Positions 22,775 to 34,334 of a stretch of 64,000 bases of DNA are shown here, piece by piece (the stretch's first letter is position 1; each line of letters opens with the position of its first letter). A model generated the notes under the pieces. It was not told the origin of the DNA. It searched no databases and worked only from the letters and a program-made list of their open reading frames with translations. The translations under genes and the position numbers were made by a program. The stretch covers positions 11,749,659-11,813,658 of the forward strand of contig NC_080164.1 of NCBI RefSeq assembly GCF_950295315.1, written 5' to 3'. This DNA is from Erinaceus europaeus (Eukaryota > Chordata > Mammalia > Eulipotyphla > Erinaceidae).

Positions 22775-22977
22775 TGCCTCTCAGTCTTTATCCTTAAAGT
22801 AGTCGTCTTCATTAATAGGAGCAAAGTGATGTACAGATGTGGGTGATTTACTGCAATCTAGTTAGAGAATGATGACACTAGCAGTGATTACCAAAACCAT
22901 TACAATTCACTTACTGTTTGCAAAATACTCAATGTCCTCCAAATAATGAATCTTATCACTTATGAAACATATGGGGA

Positions 22978-23205
22978 CCAGGTGGTGGTGCATCTGGGTG
23001 AGTCACAGATTACAATGTTCAAGGACCAGCTTTGACTTGAGCTCCTGGTTCCCACCTGCAGGGGGAAAGCTTTGCAAATGGTGAAGCAGAGCTGCAGGTG
23101 TCTCTCTGTCTCTCTTCCTCTCTATCTCCTCCTTCCCTCTCGATTTCTGACTGTTTCTATCCAATAAATAAGTAAAGACCACGAAAATATTGTAAAATAA
23201 AAACA
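22978..23205 (+). mobile_element. tRNA-derived SINE, type 2
   Basis: Head GGGGACCAGGTGGTGGTGC, core CCCACCTGCAGGGGGAAAGC, CTGCAGGTGTCTCTCTG, and tail CCAATAAATAAGTAAAG. Confidence 0.9.
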
Positions 23206-23444
23206 TGCACACAAACTTCATTGCATGGTATCCTCACATAACCTCCCAAACCACCTTTAACCCCCAATGTATGAGCTGTACAGGTGAAGGAGTTAGCACT
23301 CATATAGCTAATTTCCCTACCTGTCAATATAGTATAGAAACTCAACTTAACTCTCCTTTTTCAAATTAGTTTATGGTACTACCCTGCCTTCCTGGTAACT
23401 AGTAATGACCATCATTTCAGGAGTGATTCTTCCTCTGAACGCTG

Positions 23445-23560
23445 TTGGTAGTATGGTGCTGTCTTCTCTTAATTAGTCCTCACAATGATACTGAATGATG
23501 TAAGTGACATTGCCATTTGATTTTTGTACAAAATAATTCTATAATCCATTTCTTTTACTG
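23445..23560 (-). mobile_element. possible MIR fragment
   Basis: 'TTAGTCCTCACAATGATACT' followed by a CATTTTACAGAT-like degenerate stretch resembles the reverse complement of the ancient mammalian MIR core and 3' part. Short and diverged. Confidence 0.45.
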
Positions 23561-23599
23561 AAGAGGTTGATGATTTACAGTGTAGTCACTGGTACCTGG

Positions 23600-23881
23600 T
23601 ACAATTTTATTATGAATCATGACCCTAATGTTCTCTTCTGTCCCTTCCTTCCTCCCATACCCTTCTCAGAGTCCTTTGTTTTGATGCAATATACCATACC
23701 CAGTCTACTTTCACTTTTTATTCTCTATCCTTATTTACTAAGTCGTGCATATAAGTGAAATCATTTGGTGTCTACCTTTTTGGATTCTCTCACATAACAT
23801 GATGTCTTAAAGTTCCATCCATTATGAGGCAAAGAAGATAGCTTCAATATTTTTAACAGATAAGTAATATTTCATTGTGTA

Positions 23882-23919
<38 letters not shown>

Positions 23920-24910
23920 GCCACTTGTCTCTCATTAGACATCTAGGTTGTGTCCAGGTTTGGGGTGTTACAAATTGTCCTGCTATGAACATGGGTATAC
24001 ATAGATATCTTCTGATAAATCTATTTGTTTATTTTGGGTAAATACTCAGAAGAGAAACTGTTGGGTAATGGGGTAATACCATTTTTAGTGTTAGGAGAAA
24101 TATCCAGTTCATCTTCCAAAAAGGCTGGGTAAACTTCCACTTCCACTAGTCATACAGAAATATCTTTCCACGCGCCCCCATCATCCTCTCCAACATTTCT
24201 TGCTACTGTCCTTTCTTGTGTATAAGATTCTTACAGGTATAGACTGCCATATTAGGGGCCAGGCGGTGGCTCATCTGGTTGAGTGCACATGTTACAGTGT
24301 GCAAGGATCCAGGTTTGAGCCCCAGACCCATTGATACAGCGAAAGATTCTTGAATGTTAAAGCAAAGCTGCAGATATTTCTCTATCTCTCTGCTTCTCTA
24401 CCACCCCTTTCCCTCTCAATTTCTGGCTGTCTCTATCCAGTAAATAAATAAAGATAATACAATTTAAAAACACAGAATGGTGAATCATTGTTGTCTTTAT
24501 TTGTATTTATTTGGCAATAATGGAGCACTTTCTCATGTGACTTTTGACCCTCTGGATCTCTTCCTTGGTGAAATTTCTCCCCATGTCCTCACAGCATTTT
24601 CTAATGGGGCTATTTATTTTTCTTATACTTAGTTTACTGAGTTATTTCTGTATTTTCTATATTAGTACCTTATCTATGGCACATTGTATAAATATCATCC
24701 CCCACTCTGTAGTGTTTATTCATTTCAGGTTACAGTCTAATTTTCCTAATACCACTTATTGGAAAAACTCTCCACTTAATGTTTTGGGTCCTCTTGTCAA
24801 AAATTAGTTATTCATAGGCATGGAGGCTTATTTCTAGGCTTTAAATTATATTCCACTGGTCTGTGTGTCTATTTTGGTTCTAGTACCAGTCTGTTTTGAT
24901 TACAGCAATT
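23600..24910 (-). mobile_element. old L1, ORF2 C-terminal region to 3' side, reverse orientation
   Basis: The reverse strand parallels the L1 at 27,764-30,265 block by block: 'GTGAAATCATTTGGTGTCTA', the CCATCCATTATGAGG block, a block equivalent to CATCTGTTGTTGGGCACC, and 'ACCACTTATTGGAAAAACTC' (the end matching FNKWCW in protein). It has many indels and stops, a (TTA)n run at 23,881-23,919 and a type 2 SINE inserted at 24,254-24,470. Confidence 0.85.
24254..24470 (+). mobile_element. tRNA-derived SINE, type 2, inserted in the old L1
   Basis: Head GGGGCCAGGCGGTGGCTC, B-box-like GGTTTGAGCCCC, AAAGCTGCAGATATTTC, and tail CAGTAAATAAATAAAG. It interrupts L1 sequence that continues on both sides. 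Confidence 0.88.
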
Positions 24911-24949
24911 TTTTAGTATAGTTTAAAGTCAGGATGTCTTCAGTCTTTT

Positions 24950-25460
24950 TTTAAAATTATTTTTTATTTAAGAAATGATTAATTAACAAAACCATAGGGT
25001 AGGAGGGGTACAATTCCACACAATTCCCACCACCCAATCTCCATATCCCATCCCCTCTCCTGATAGCTTTCCCATTCTCCATCCCTCTGGGAGCATGGAC
25101 CCAGGGTCATTGTGGGATGCAGAAGGTGGAAGGTCTGGCTTCTGTAATTGCTTCCCCACTGAACATGGGCGTTGACTGGTCGGTCCATACTCCCAGTCTG
25201 CCTCTCTCTTTCCCTAGTAGGGTGGGTCTCTGGGGAAGCGGAGTCTTCTTTTTTAAGATTGCTTTTCATACTGAAAACTATGAGTCACTCTTCAAGGAAA
25301 TAGAAAGAAATACAAAGGAATGGAAATATATTCCAAACTCTTGGATAGGAAGAGTATCTTCAAAATGACCATCCTACCCAGAGCCATATACAGATTCCAT
25401 GCTGTCCCTATCAAGAAACCACCAAAATTCCTTAAAGGGATGGAACAACAACTACAAAAA
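24950..25460 (-). mobile_element. L1 insertion with inverted 5' segment
   Basis: 24,955-25,243 is an L1 3' end on the reverse strand, close to the young subfamily. Directly next to it, about 25,265-25,455 is L1 ORF2 on the forward strand, encoding the stretch after the RT palm (TENYESLFKEIERNTKEWKY) that also occurs in the inverted L1 at 63 kb. The junction is around 25,243-25,265. I could not fix a target duplication. Confidence 0.75.
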
Positions 25461-26535
25461 AATACCTCCACACGAGTAGGTTTTATAACTCGTAAATGGG
25501 TACAATTGATTCAGTATCTAGACCTTCATCAGAATCACTGATTTCATTCTGCCTTTGTACCTCCACCTGCCTGGCATCTAACATACCTGAGGTGTGCAAT
25601 TCTAGGGGAGAATAGAAAGGAACATTGATTCCAGCTTAAAAGATCTCCAGAAGATTCGCGAAAAGAAGTGGCACCTGAGCTAGGCCTTAAGAGATTAAGT
25701 ATTTAAGGGAGGGATAGGTTAGCGACTTGCTTAGTAGTGCCTAAGTTCCTCAAATCCAGGTTTTCCCATACTCAGATTCAGATATATGTATACTTAAAGA
25801 ATAGCCTATGGGATAGATTCATCTTTCCGTTCCCTTCTTCATGCACCCTGTAACACTTTTTTCCTTCAGCTACAGATAGGCAGAATTTGGAGAGAGAATA
25901 CCCATAAACTCTCTAATAATTATACATAAAAACTATTGATATTATTCTATGGAGTCAAACCTAAGTGATGCAAACTGAAAGCATATATGCATCCCAACCT
26001 AACTCAGCCACTCTGGATAATAAAAGCAATTTACATTTGTAATACAAGTCTTCCAAAGATGAACTATGCCAGCGTCTTAATCTGGAAGTGGGAAACATCT
26101 CCATCTATGAAGTGACATAAATCTCAACTCTGTGGTCAACTTTGCAAAACCTGCAGGCCCATATAAACATTTAGAAGCACACACAAAACTTCTTACGCAA
26201 AATAAATCCGCATCCCGAGTAATTTTAATGAGTGATCTTGGCAGCACACTGCACCTGTTCCAATTCATCTAGAGAGATGAAAACCCTTCTCCCTGTTCAT
26301 GTGCTGACAAAGTAATAGACGTTTCCAACTCACACCAGCACGCAGAGCTTCTCAGTTTTCTGGTGACAGGTGGATAATGGAGTTTCACTAGCACGTGATT
26401 ACTGTGCAGAGGAAACCCTCTGTGAGTATAAACTTCTCAGCAGAGATGATAGGACCTGCCAGGTTCAGCAGGCCCCTGCATGTGTTAGCTGAGGCCTCAC
26501 TTTGGCTCTAACAATAGATTCCTTGTGACAGCATT
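25461..26535. other. no recognisable feature
   Basis: Unique-looking sequence. Confidence 0.5.
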
Positions 26536-26539
26536 TGCA

Positions 26540-26760
26540 TGGCACACAATACACCCATCTAAAGTGCACAATCCAATAAAGGTCAGTGAAAGCAGAGACT
26601 GTTTTAACAACTGCTGCAGGCTTAACCATTGGATGTTCTCCTCAAACCCCTTCCCCCAACCCAGAAGACATCTCTCGTCATTAACAGTTCCTCCCTCCAC
26701 AGCCAGCCCTACACCTCCTAGACAAACACCATTACGATTCATTTTTACTGCATTCTAATA
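26540..26760. mobile_element. possible ancient L1-type fragment
   Basis: 'CATCTAAAGTGCACAATCCA' and the C-rich block that follows loosely resemble old mammalian L1 3'-region repeats. Weak match from memory only. Confidence 0.3.
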
Positions 26761-26984
26761 TAGATGATATTGACCGGCCCATATGCTTGCTACTTGGTGT
26801 GCTGGGACAATGAATAATTGAATGACACTTTTATGCATTGGAAAGCATGATTAGATACAGTTATGATGTGACAGTGTGATGCATATGCATATGAGCATCT
26901 GTGTTCATGTGCTTATGTATAGACACTAAAGGGGGGTGCAAGGAATCATCTGTGAGGAGAAGCAGAGGTTGGAAGTCAGATTAT

Positions 26985-27125
26985 ACATACACCCTCTCTC
27001 TGTCCCTCTATCTCTTTTGATCAAACCAACTCACCTCTGGCTATAGGAGATGCCAGAGTTCAGACCTAGAGGTTCTTGGATGCAAGTCCTATGTGCTATC
27101 ACTGTGATACTTTCCTGGCCTCAGT
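26985..27125 (-). mobile_element. older tRNA-like SINE, type 3 fragment
   Basis: CT-rich run (CTCTCTCTGTCCCTCTATCTC) on the left and, on the reverse strand, a GGCCAGGAAAGTATCACAG-type head with a degraded box at the right. Confidence 0.5.
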
Positions 27126-27539
27126 TTATACTCTCACAGCAAAAAGTTATAGACAGAGACGTTTAAAATAGATATACACATATTTTACTAATATATATAT
27201 TAATATACATATATATGCAGTGAATATTAAATATTTGAGGATTCTATATTTACAACATTTCCACTTGCTAAAATTAATTTAAACTCCCAAATAATAACAG
27301 TTTAGTCTCATCTGGGGATATCCTCAGAGTAGTGAGAAAGCTAAGTGCTTTCTTCTGTCTTCCCAGAACATGTTCACAGTTGAAGTCAATCAAGGTGATA
27401 CTCAGCTTCTTGTTTCAACTCTCAGAAAGAGATGACCACAAGATGGGGATGGTGATGGACACTCCAGGGGATTGCAAGAGCTTCATCTCTGGGGTAAAGG
27501 ATTTGAATGGGATATGAACCAATTCCGGTACCTGTTAGT

Positions 27540-27650
27540 GGCTCAGGAAAATCACTCATCACTTAATGTCTGTAACTCACATGCTTTTTTTTTCTAATAT
27601 GGAGAAAATAAAATGTATGTAAGTGAGTTACTTAAGATAATAACCAATGC
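27540..27650 (+). mobile_element. possible MIR fragment
   Basis: TCACTCATCACTTAATGTCTG, then ATATGGAGAAAATAAAATG, resembles the MIR 'cctcatctgtaaaatgg' part. Diverged. Confidence 0.35.
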
Positions 27651-27763
27651 AATCATCAGTTTCTGTAGTTACAAATCCGTCTGTATCACTCTCTAACATA
27701 TACATATCTCTAACTGAGAGACATCAATACACTGCCCACTAATTCAGTGTTTCAGGTAATTTT

Positions 27764-27767
27764 TTTT

Positions 27768-27815
<48 letters not shown>

Positions 27816-30265
27816 TATTTTTTAAATTTTTTATTTAAGAAAGGATTAGTGAACAAAAGCATAAGGTAAGAGGGGTACAATTCCACACAATTCCCAACAC
27901 CCAATCCCCATAACCCACCCCCTCCCCTGATAGCTTTCCCATTCTCTATCCCTCTGGGAGCATGGACCCAGGGTCGTTGAGGGATGCAGAAGGTAGAAGG
28001 TCTGGCTTCTGTAATTGCTTCCCCGCTGAACATGGGCGTTGACTGGTCAGTCCATACCCCCAGTCTGCCTCTCTCTTTCCCTAGTAGGGTGTGACTCTGG
28101 GGAAGCTGAGCTCCAGGACACATTGGTGGGGTCTTCAATCCAGGGAAGCCTAGCCAGCATCCTGGTGGCATCTGGAACCTGGTGATTGAAAACAGAGTTA
28201 ACATATGAAGCCAAACAATTTGTTGAGCAATCATGGATCCCAAGCTTGGAATAGTGGAGAGGAAGTGTTAGGGAGGTACTCACTGCAAACTCTAGTGTAG
28301 TCCTGCTTTCAGGTATATATTTTGCAGTAGTTTATGGATACGTGTGCACATAAGCTCTCTCTCACAGAAACTGGTGTATATCTAGGTTATGGGACTTTGT
28401 TAGAAAGTGAACTACCTGAGATGAAATTAGAGTGTACTATTAAAGGAAAGGTCTCACCCGAGTAATGAAGCTGAAGGGTTGTCATTCCACACGTGAAGTC
28501 TCTGGATACATTCTGAGGTGAAGCATGTTGAGGTAGCAATCGTTGCTTTGGTTAGGTTGTGATCGGCAGATGCAATGTTATTTGGTTTGGATTGGGAGAT
28601 GCATACGGGAAAGTGGGCCCTATCCAAGGGTTCCAGGACTGGGGGAAGTAGGGGCTCTATAGTGAAGATGTGAGGTTCCTGCTGTCTCAGGGTTCAAAAA
28701 GACACTCAATAGTTAATATTATCATCACATTATTTGTTAATTGGGTTAACTTTGAAAAGTCCCTTTGTTATGGTTTGCTGGACAGTACCCAGTATCTTGT
28801 ATATAGCTGTGCTATTGGAAGCTTCTAATCTACTTGGTCTAGGCTTTTGAGAGAGTCCGCATATCAAATACATAGCCTATATATTAAAAAGATTCAGTTT
28901 GTCTTTTGAGAAACTTTGAGACATACAATTGATTTCCCCCTCTCATATTAATTAGCTACTGATTTATATGTCTACATTTTGCTAGGAGTGTACATAAACA
29001 CCATTCCCACCACCAAAGGACTGTGACCCATCCCTCCCGCCCACTCCCACCCCCCACTGGCCCAGGAAGCTACATGCCTACCCCTCACCACTGGGTTTTT
29101 ACTTTGGTGCCCTACTTACAATTTGATCAGGTCCTGCTTTTAGTTTCCCTTTCAGATCTTCTTAGTCAGCTTCTGTTGATGAGTGGGATCATCCCATACT
29201 CATCTTTATCTTTCTGACTTAGTTCACTTAACATAATTCCTTCTAGCTCTGTCCAAGATGGGTCAGAGAAGGTGGGTTCATTGTTCTTGATAGCTGCATA
29301 GTATTCCATTGTGTATATATACCACAGCTTTCTCAGCCACTCATCTGTTGTTGGGCACCTGGGTTGCTTCCAGGTTTTAGCTATTATGAATTGTGCTGCT
29401 ATGAACATAGGAGTACACACCTCTTTTTGGTTGGGTGTTATGGAGTCCTTGGGGTATAACCCCAGGAGAGGAATTATTGGGTCATATGGAAGTTCCATGT
29501 CTAGCCTTCTGAGAGTTTTCCAGACTGCTCTCCACAGAGGCTGTACCAATTTACATTCCCACCAGCAATGTAAAAGGGTTCCTCTGTCCCCACATCCTCT
29601 CCAGCATTTGTTGCTGCTGTCCTTTTTGATGTATGCCATTCTTACAGGAGTGAGGTGGTATCTTAGTGTTGTCTTGATTTGCATTTCTCTGATAATCAGT
29701 GACCTAGAGCAGTTTTTCATATGTTTGTTAGCCTTTTGGATCTCCTCTGAGGTGAATGTTTTGTTCATTTCCTCTGCCCATTTTTGGATGGGGTCATTTG
29801 CTTTTTTGCGGCTAAGTTTGCTGAGCTCTTTATATATTTTGGTGATTAGTTTCTTGTCTGATGTCTGGCATGTGAAGATCTTCTCCCATTTTGTGAGGGG
29901 TCTCTCTGTTTGTTTAATAGTTTCTTTGGATGTGCAGAAGCTTTTCAATTTGATGTAGTCCCATTGGTTTGTTTCTGCTTTGGTCTTCCTTGCAATTGGG
30001 TTTGATTCATCAAAGATGTCCTTGAGGTGTATGTGGGAAAGTGTTTTACCAATGTTTTCCTCTAAGTATTTGATTGTTTCTGGTCTGACATCTAGGTCTT
30101 TGATCCATTTGGAGTTGATTTTTGTTTCTGGTGAGATAAAGTGGTTCAATTTCATTCTTCTGCATGTTTCAACCCAGTTTTTCCAGCACCATTTATTGAA
30201 GAGAGCCTCCTTTTTCCATTTAATCCTTTGGGCCCCCTTATCAAAGATTAGATGCCCATAGGTGT
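27764..30265 (-). mobile_element. 5'-truncated young L1 with 16-bp target duplication
   Basis: Bracketed by the perfect repeat TGTTTCAGGTAATTTT at 27,748-27,763 and 30,266-30,281. Reading the reverse strand: ORF2 C-terminal coding region (30,265 down to 29,166), a 3' UTR of about 1.3 kb, then a tail with an unusual expanded (GAAA)n, seen as (TTTC)n at 27,769-27,818. The 3' UTR matches 1-1,310. Low divergence and an uninterrupted frame make this one of the youngest L1 copies here. Confidence 0.95.
29166..30265 (-). pseudogene. L1 ORF2 protein, C-terminal region (5'-truncated)
   Basis: L1 ORF2p is the endonuclease/reverse transcriptase that copies L1 RNA at a nicked target. Only the part after the RT domain is present. 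The frame is open from the truncation point through a stop at 29,166. It includes FNKWCW, the RYHLTP and IKKDSSNKC stretch, and the cysteine-rich motif C-x3-C-x7-H-x4-C (CWRGCG ... HCWWEC) with all four residues intact, then [17 protein letters not shown] near the end. About 365 codons against an expected length near 1,270 for a full ORF2, with no endonuclease or RT palm, so it cannot act alone. The first in-frame methionine is at 30,155, which is not a natural start. Shadow frames on the opposite strand (29,311-29,958) are not genes. Confidence 0.93.
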
Positions 30266-30299
30266 TGTTTCAGGTAATTTTATAGAAGTTGATGATCAT

Positions 30300-33190
30300 C
30301 CCCCACACAGAATAGACATCAGACAAGAGACTAATAGCCAAAATATACAAAGAGCTCAGCAAACTTAGCAACAAAAAAAGCAAATGACCCCATTCAAAAA
30401 TGGGCAGAGGATATGCACAAAACATTCAACTTAGAAGAGATCCAAAAGGCTAACAAACATATGAAAAATTTCTACAGGTCACTGATTGTCAGAGAAATGC
30501 AAATAAGGACAACGTTGAGATACCACCTCACTCCTGTGGGAATGGCATACATCAAAAAGGACAGTAGTAACAAATTCTGGAGAGGCTATGGGAACAGAGG
30601 AACCCTTCTGCAATGTTGGTGGGAATGTAAATCGGTCCAGCCTCTGTGGAGAGCAGTCTGGAGAACTCTCACAAGGCTAGACACGGACCTTCCATATGAC
30701 CCAGTGATTTTTCTCCTGGGGATATACCCCAAGGACTCCATAACACCCAACCAAAAAGATATTTGTACACCTATGTTCATAGCTGCACAATTTGTAATAG
30801 CTAAAACCTGAAAGCAACTCAGGTGCCCAACAACAGATGAGTGGCTGAGAAAGCTGTGGTATGTATACATAATGGAATACTATGCAGCTACTAAGAACTA
30901 TTAAATTCATTAACCCGCCTTCTCTGACCCATCTTGGATGGAGCTAGAAGGAATTATGTTAAGTGAGCTAAGTCAGAAAGATAATGACAAGTATGAAATG
31001 ATCTCACTCAGAAACAGAAGTTGAGAAAGAATAACAGAAAGGAAAACTCAAAGCAGAATCTGACTAAATTTGTAGTAGGGCACCAAAGTAAAAAACCTGG
31101 GGTGAGGGTGAGGGTGGATGTCCAGCTTCATGGGACAGGGAGGGACACAGTCTTTTGGTGGTGGGAATAGTGTTTATGTACAGTCCTATTAATTTGTAGT
31201 CATATAAATCTCTATTTAAGTAATATGAGATAGAAAAAAGTGATTGAATGTTTCAAACTTTTTAAAGCACAAAATGAGTCTTTTTAATACATAGGCTGAG
31301 TCTTTGATATGTTGACTCTCTTTAAAGCTTAGTCCAGGGAGAAGAAAAGTAACCGGTGGTATAACTATACAAATAATGTCAAAGAACATAAAATATGGTG
31401 ATGACGTGTATGATACAGAAAATCCTAACAAAAGGATTTTTCAAAGTTAACCCATTTGCCAAACAATGTGATTATAGCAATAACTTTCTATAGTGCCTTC
31501 TTAAACACTAAAATAGCAGGAACCTCCCACTTCCACTATAGAGCCTATATGTCCCACAGTCCTGGAACCTCTGGGGTGGTGCTCACTTTCTTGCATGGTT
31601 CTTTCAATTAATACCAAATGATATTGCATCCAATGGTCCCAACCTAATCAACACAACCAGTACCACCTCAGCATGCTTCACTTTAGACTGTGTCCACAGA
31701 TGTCAGGCATGGGATGGCAACCCTTCACCCTCATTACTCCGGGGAGACCTTTCCTTTCATGTTATTCTCTAATTCCATTCTAGGAGGTTTACTTCCTAAC
31801 AAAGTCCCAAAACCTAGATATAGACCAGGTCCTATAAGATAGAGTATATGTTCACATGTATCCATAAATTAGGGCAAAATATATACCTGAAAGCAAAAAT
31901 ACACAATGGTCTGTACTGAGTCAGTATCAAGTTTATAATGAAATAATGTCTACTTAGATACCCTTCCTCACCTACTTCCTATTACAGATTTCTCACTCAC
32001 TTCATAGCTAACCTTATCAAAGCAAGGACTGCAAAAGCTAAATAAGGGCAAGAGACAGGCATACTTTAAGGATGATTCTTTAGTCACTATTAGGCCACCC
32101 CATTAGCTGGGACCCTAGTCGGGGAGTTCTGAGATTCCCAAACAGAAAGGATGGGCTGAGGCTTCTAATAAATGCCTCTCTCTATTGTTAAGAATCATTA
32201 ATATCAGTAACAACACAACAGACTCCTTTTTGGGCCCCCATAGAACCTTGCCCTCAACCTGTATCAACAATGGTAGAGAATGTTCCATCCTCTGAAGGGA
32301 GGATTTACAACATACTCTATGCTACACCTGAGGAAGATGGATAGATATTATGGCAACATGGAATGTTCCTACTCATGACCACAGAATATGAGCTCAGATC
32401 TATAGGGATGCAGAGTTCACACAGGCTCCTAAGCTAGTCATGGGTCCCAGATCACATCAAATCGATGGGGTTTACAGTCAACAATATTTATACCCCTTTC
32501 CTGTATTAGGGAGCTACTCTATTCCCTGATCCAGCTTTGTGGTCCTTCTTCCAGTCATGACATCATCTTCTCAGACAATAACTTGTATCCACTGACATAT
32601 CAGATTTCAGGCTCAGGGGTAAAAAGTAAAAAAAAAAAAAAAAAAAAAAGAAAAAAGTATAGTCAAGAGCCCTTTGAAATTTAACTAAAATATGCCTACT
32701 AGATGTCTACAAAATGGAGGACCCCCAACTCTTCATCTGCACTATTCCAGCCCTTAGGTTTATGATAGATCAACAATTTGTTTGGATTTGCATGGTAACT
32801 CTCTTGTCAACTGCCAGGTTCCAGATGCTAGCATCATGCCAAACAGACTTTCCTGGACAGACAACACCACCAGTGTTTCTTGTAGATCCACTTCTCCAGA
32901 GCCCTTCCCCACTAGGGAAAGAGAGAGATAGGCTGGGAGTATTGATCGACCTGTTAATGCCCTTGTTCAGCAGGGACGCAATTACAGAAGCCATACCTTC
33001 CACTTTCTGCTTCCCACAATGACCCTGGGTCCACACTCCAAGAGGTTTAAAGATTAGGAAAGCTCTCTAGAGGGGATGGGATACAGAGTTCTGATGGTGG
33101 GAACTGTGAAAAGCTTTACCCCTCTTATCCTATGGTTTAGTCAATGTTTCCTTTTTATAAATAACAAATAATAATAAATAAATAAATAAA
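30300..33190 (+). mobile_element. older L1, ORF2 C-terminal part and long 3' UTR
   Basis: Forward-strand L1 that begins in the ORF2 C-terminal region (AGACAAGAGACTAATAGCCA) and continues to a tail of TAAATAAATAAATAAA at about 33,170-33,190. The 3' UTR is longer than in the copies at 1 and 27.8 kb because of an extra block of about 0.8 kb (about 31,915-32,715), which contains an internal A-run at 32,630-32,650. The same block occurs on the reverse strand at 34,345-35,325. The unrelated young L1 abuts its left side. Confidence 0.88.
30310..31000 (+). pseudogene. decayed L1 ORF2 C-terminal region
   Basis: Same region as in the 27.8-kb copy, with frameshifts and stops. The longest open part is 30,413-30,811. 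In the zinc-binding motif both cysteines of the first pair and the histidine are changed (FWRGYG ... QCWWEC), so the protein would be non-functional even if expressed. Confidence 0.88.
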
Positions 33191-33690
33191 TTTCAGTGAT
33201 ATATCAAAAAAAAGGAAAAAAATTGGTGATAATCAGTACTGTATATCCTAGCAAATATTGATGTGTGGATGGATAAAGGGGAGGCATATTTGTCACAGAA
33301 CCAATATTCCTTGGATATGCTGACCAAATTAATTATAACTCGGATCCAATTTCCTTGCTTCTTAATATTCCGATCTGTTATGAAGAGATCAATCTCAAAA
33401 GTAAGACAGAGAAGAAATCTTGGAAACTGCAAATTAATATCATTTCAGCACTAAGGAATATAAGTCTGACTGGCAAGGCCTGAATATGGGGTTTTGTCAC
33501 TGTCACACAGCTAGGGAGTGAGGTGCAGTATGCCAATCTTTCTCTCCTTGCTCAAAAGGCTCCCACCATCCTTCCAGCCCATCATCCTAAATGATGCTGT
33601 AGCCTAACTATATGTTTGACTCAGGGATGTAAGATATCTACAGAAGCAGTGGATCTTATGGGAATGGAGCAGAGGGAGTAAAATCACCGA
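33191..33690. other. no recognisable feature
   Basis: Unique-looking sequence after the L1 tail. Confidence 0.5.
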
Positions 33691-33694
33691 CTAC

Positions 33695-33860
33695 CCAGGA
33701 CAGGACCATGGTACATCAGTAGAGCTCACACGTTGTCTTGAGTGAGGACCCAGATCAAGCTCTCAGTTCCCTAATACAATGATGGGAATCTTCATGAGTA
33801 TTGGGGCAGTGCTGAAGGTGTCTCTTCTCTCTCTCTGCCTCTGTCTATATAATAATAGCA
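33695..33860 (+). mobile_element. older tRNA-like SINE, type 3
   Basis: GGACCATGGTACATCAGTAGAGC head, CAGATCAAGCTCTC box, and CT-rich TCTCTTCTCTCTCTCTGCCTC followed by TATATAATAATAGC. Confidence 0.6.
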
Positions 33861-34114
33861 TAGGAAACAGGAACTGAATAGTCTCACATAGACACAGACC
33901 TGCTCCAATAACCTTATGGCAAAGCAAAGCAAAGCAAAACATACACAGAAAAAAAATCACAGATTATTCATCTATTCACATAGTAGGACCTTGTTTGATC
34001 AAGATCAGAAAAGAAACCTTTTCCCAGAATGGAATCCCAATGATTAACTCATATGTTTTGCAGGTTAGTCATGTGTTATTTGGTCAATGTAGGACAAATA
34101 CAAGTCCCTCTTCT

Positions 34115-34263
34115 TATTTCTCAGCTAGAGAGAGTTACCCAAGAGACAGTGGATGAAACCAAAACAACAAAGCTTCCTTCAGTGAGGCAGGGGCCAGACT
34201 CAAACCTTAGTCGTGCACATGGCAAATCAGCCTACTATACACATGAGCTATTTTGCTGGTCCA
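34115..34263 (-). mobile_element. older tRNA-like SINE, type 3 fragment
   Basis: Reverse strand head GGACCAGCAAAATAGCTC and box GGTTTGAGTCTGGCCCC. Degenerate. Confidence 0.55.
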
Positions 34264-34334
34264 ATTGAGACAAAGTTTAACCTGTCAGCTGGGCTAGAGA
34301 TGTTGCTGCCCCAATCTATTTTTTTTTGTCCAGG

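Noticed and set aside
29311..29958. 215-codon forward frame
   Set aside because: Antisense shadow of the L1 ORF2 C-terminus.
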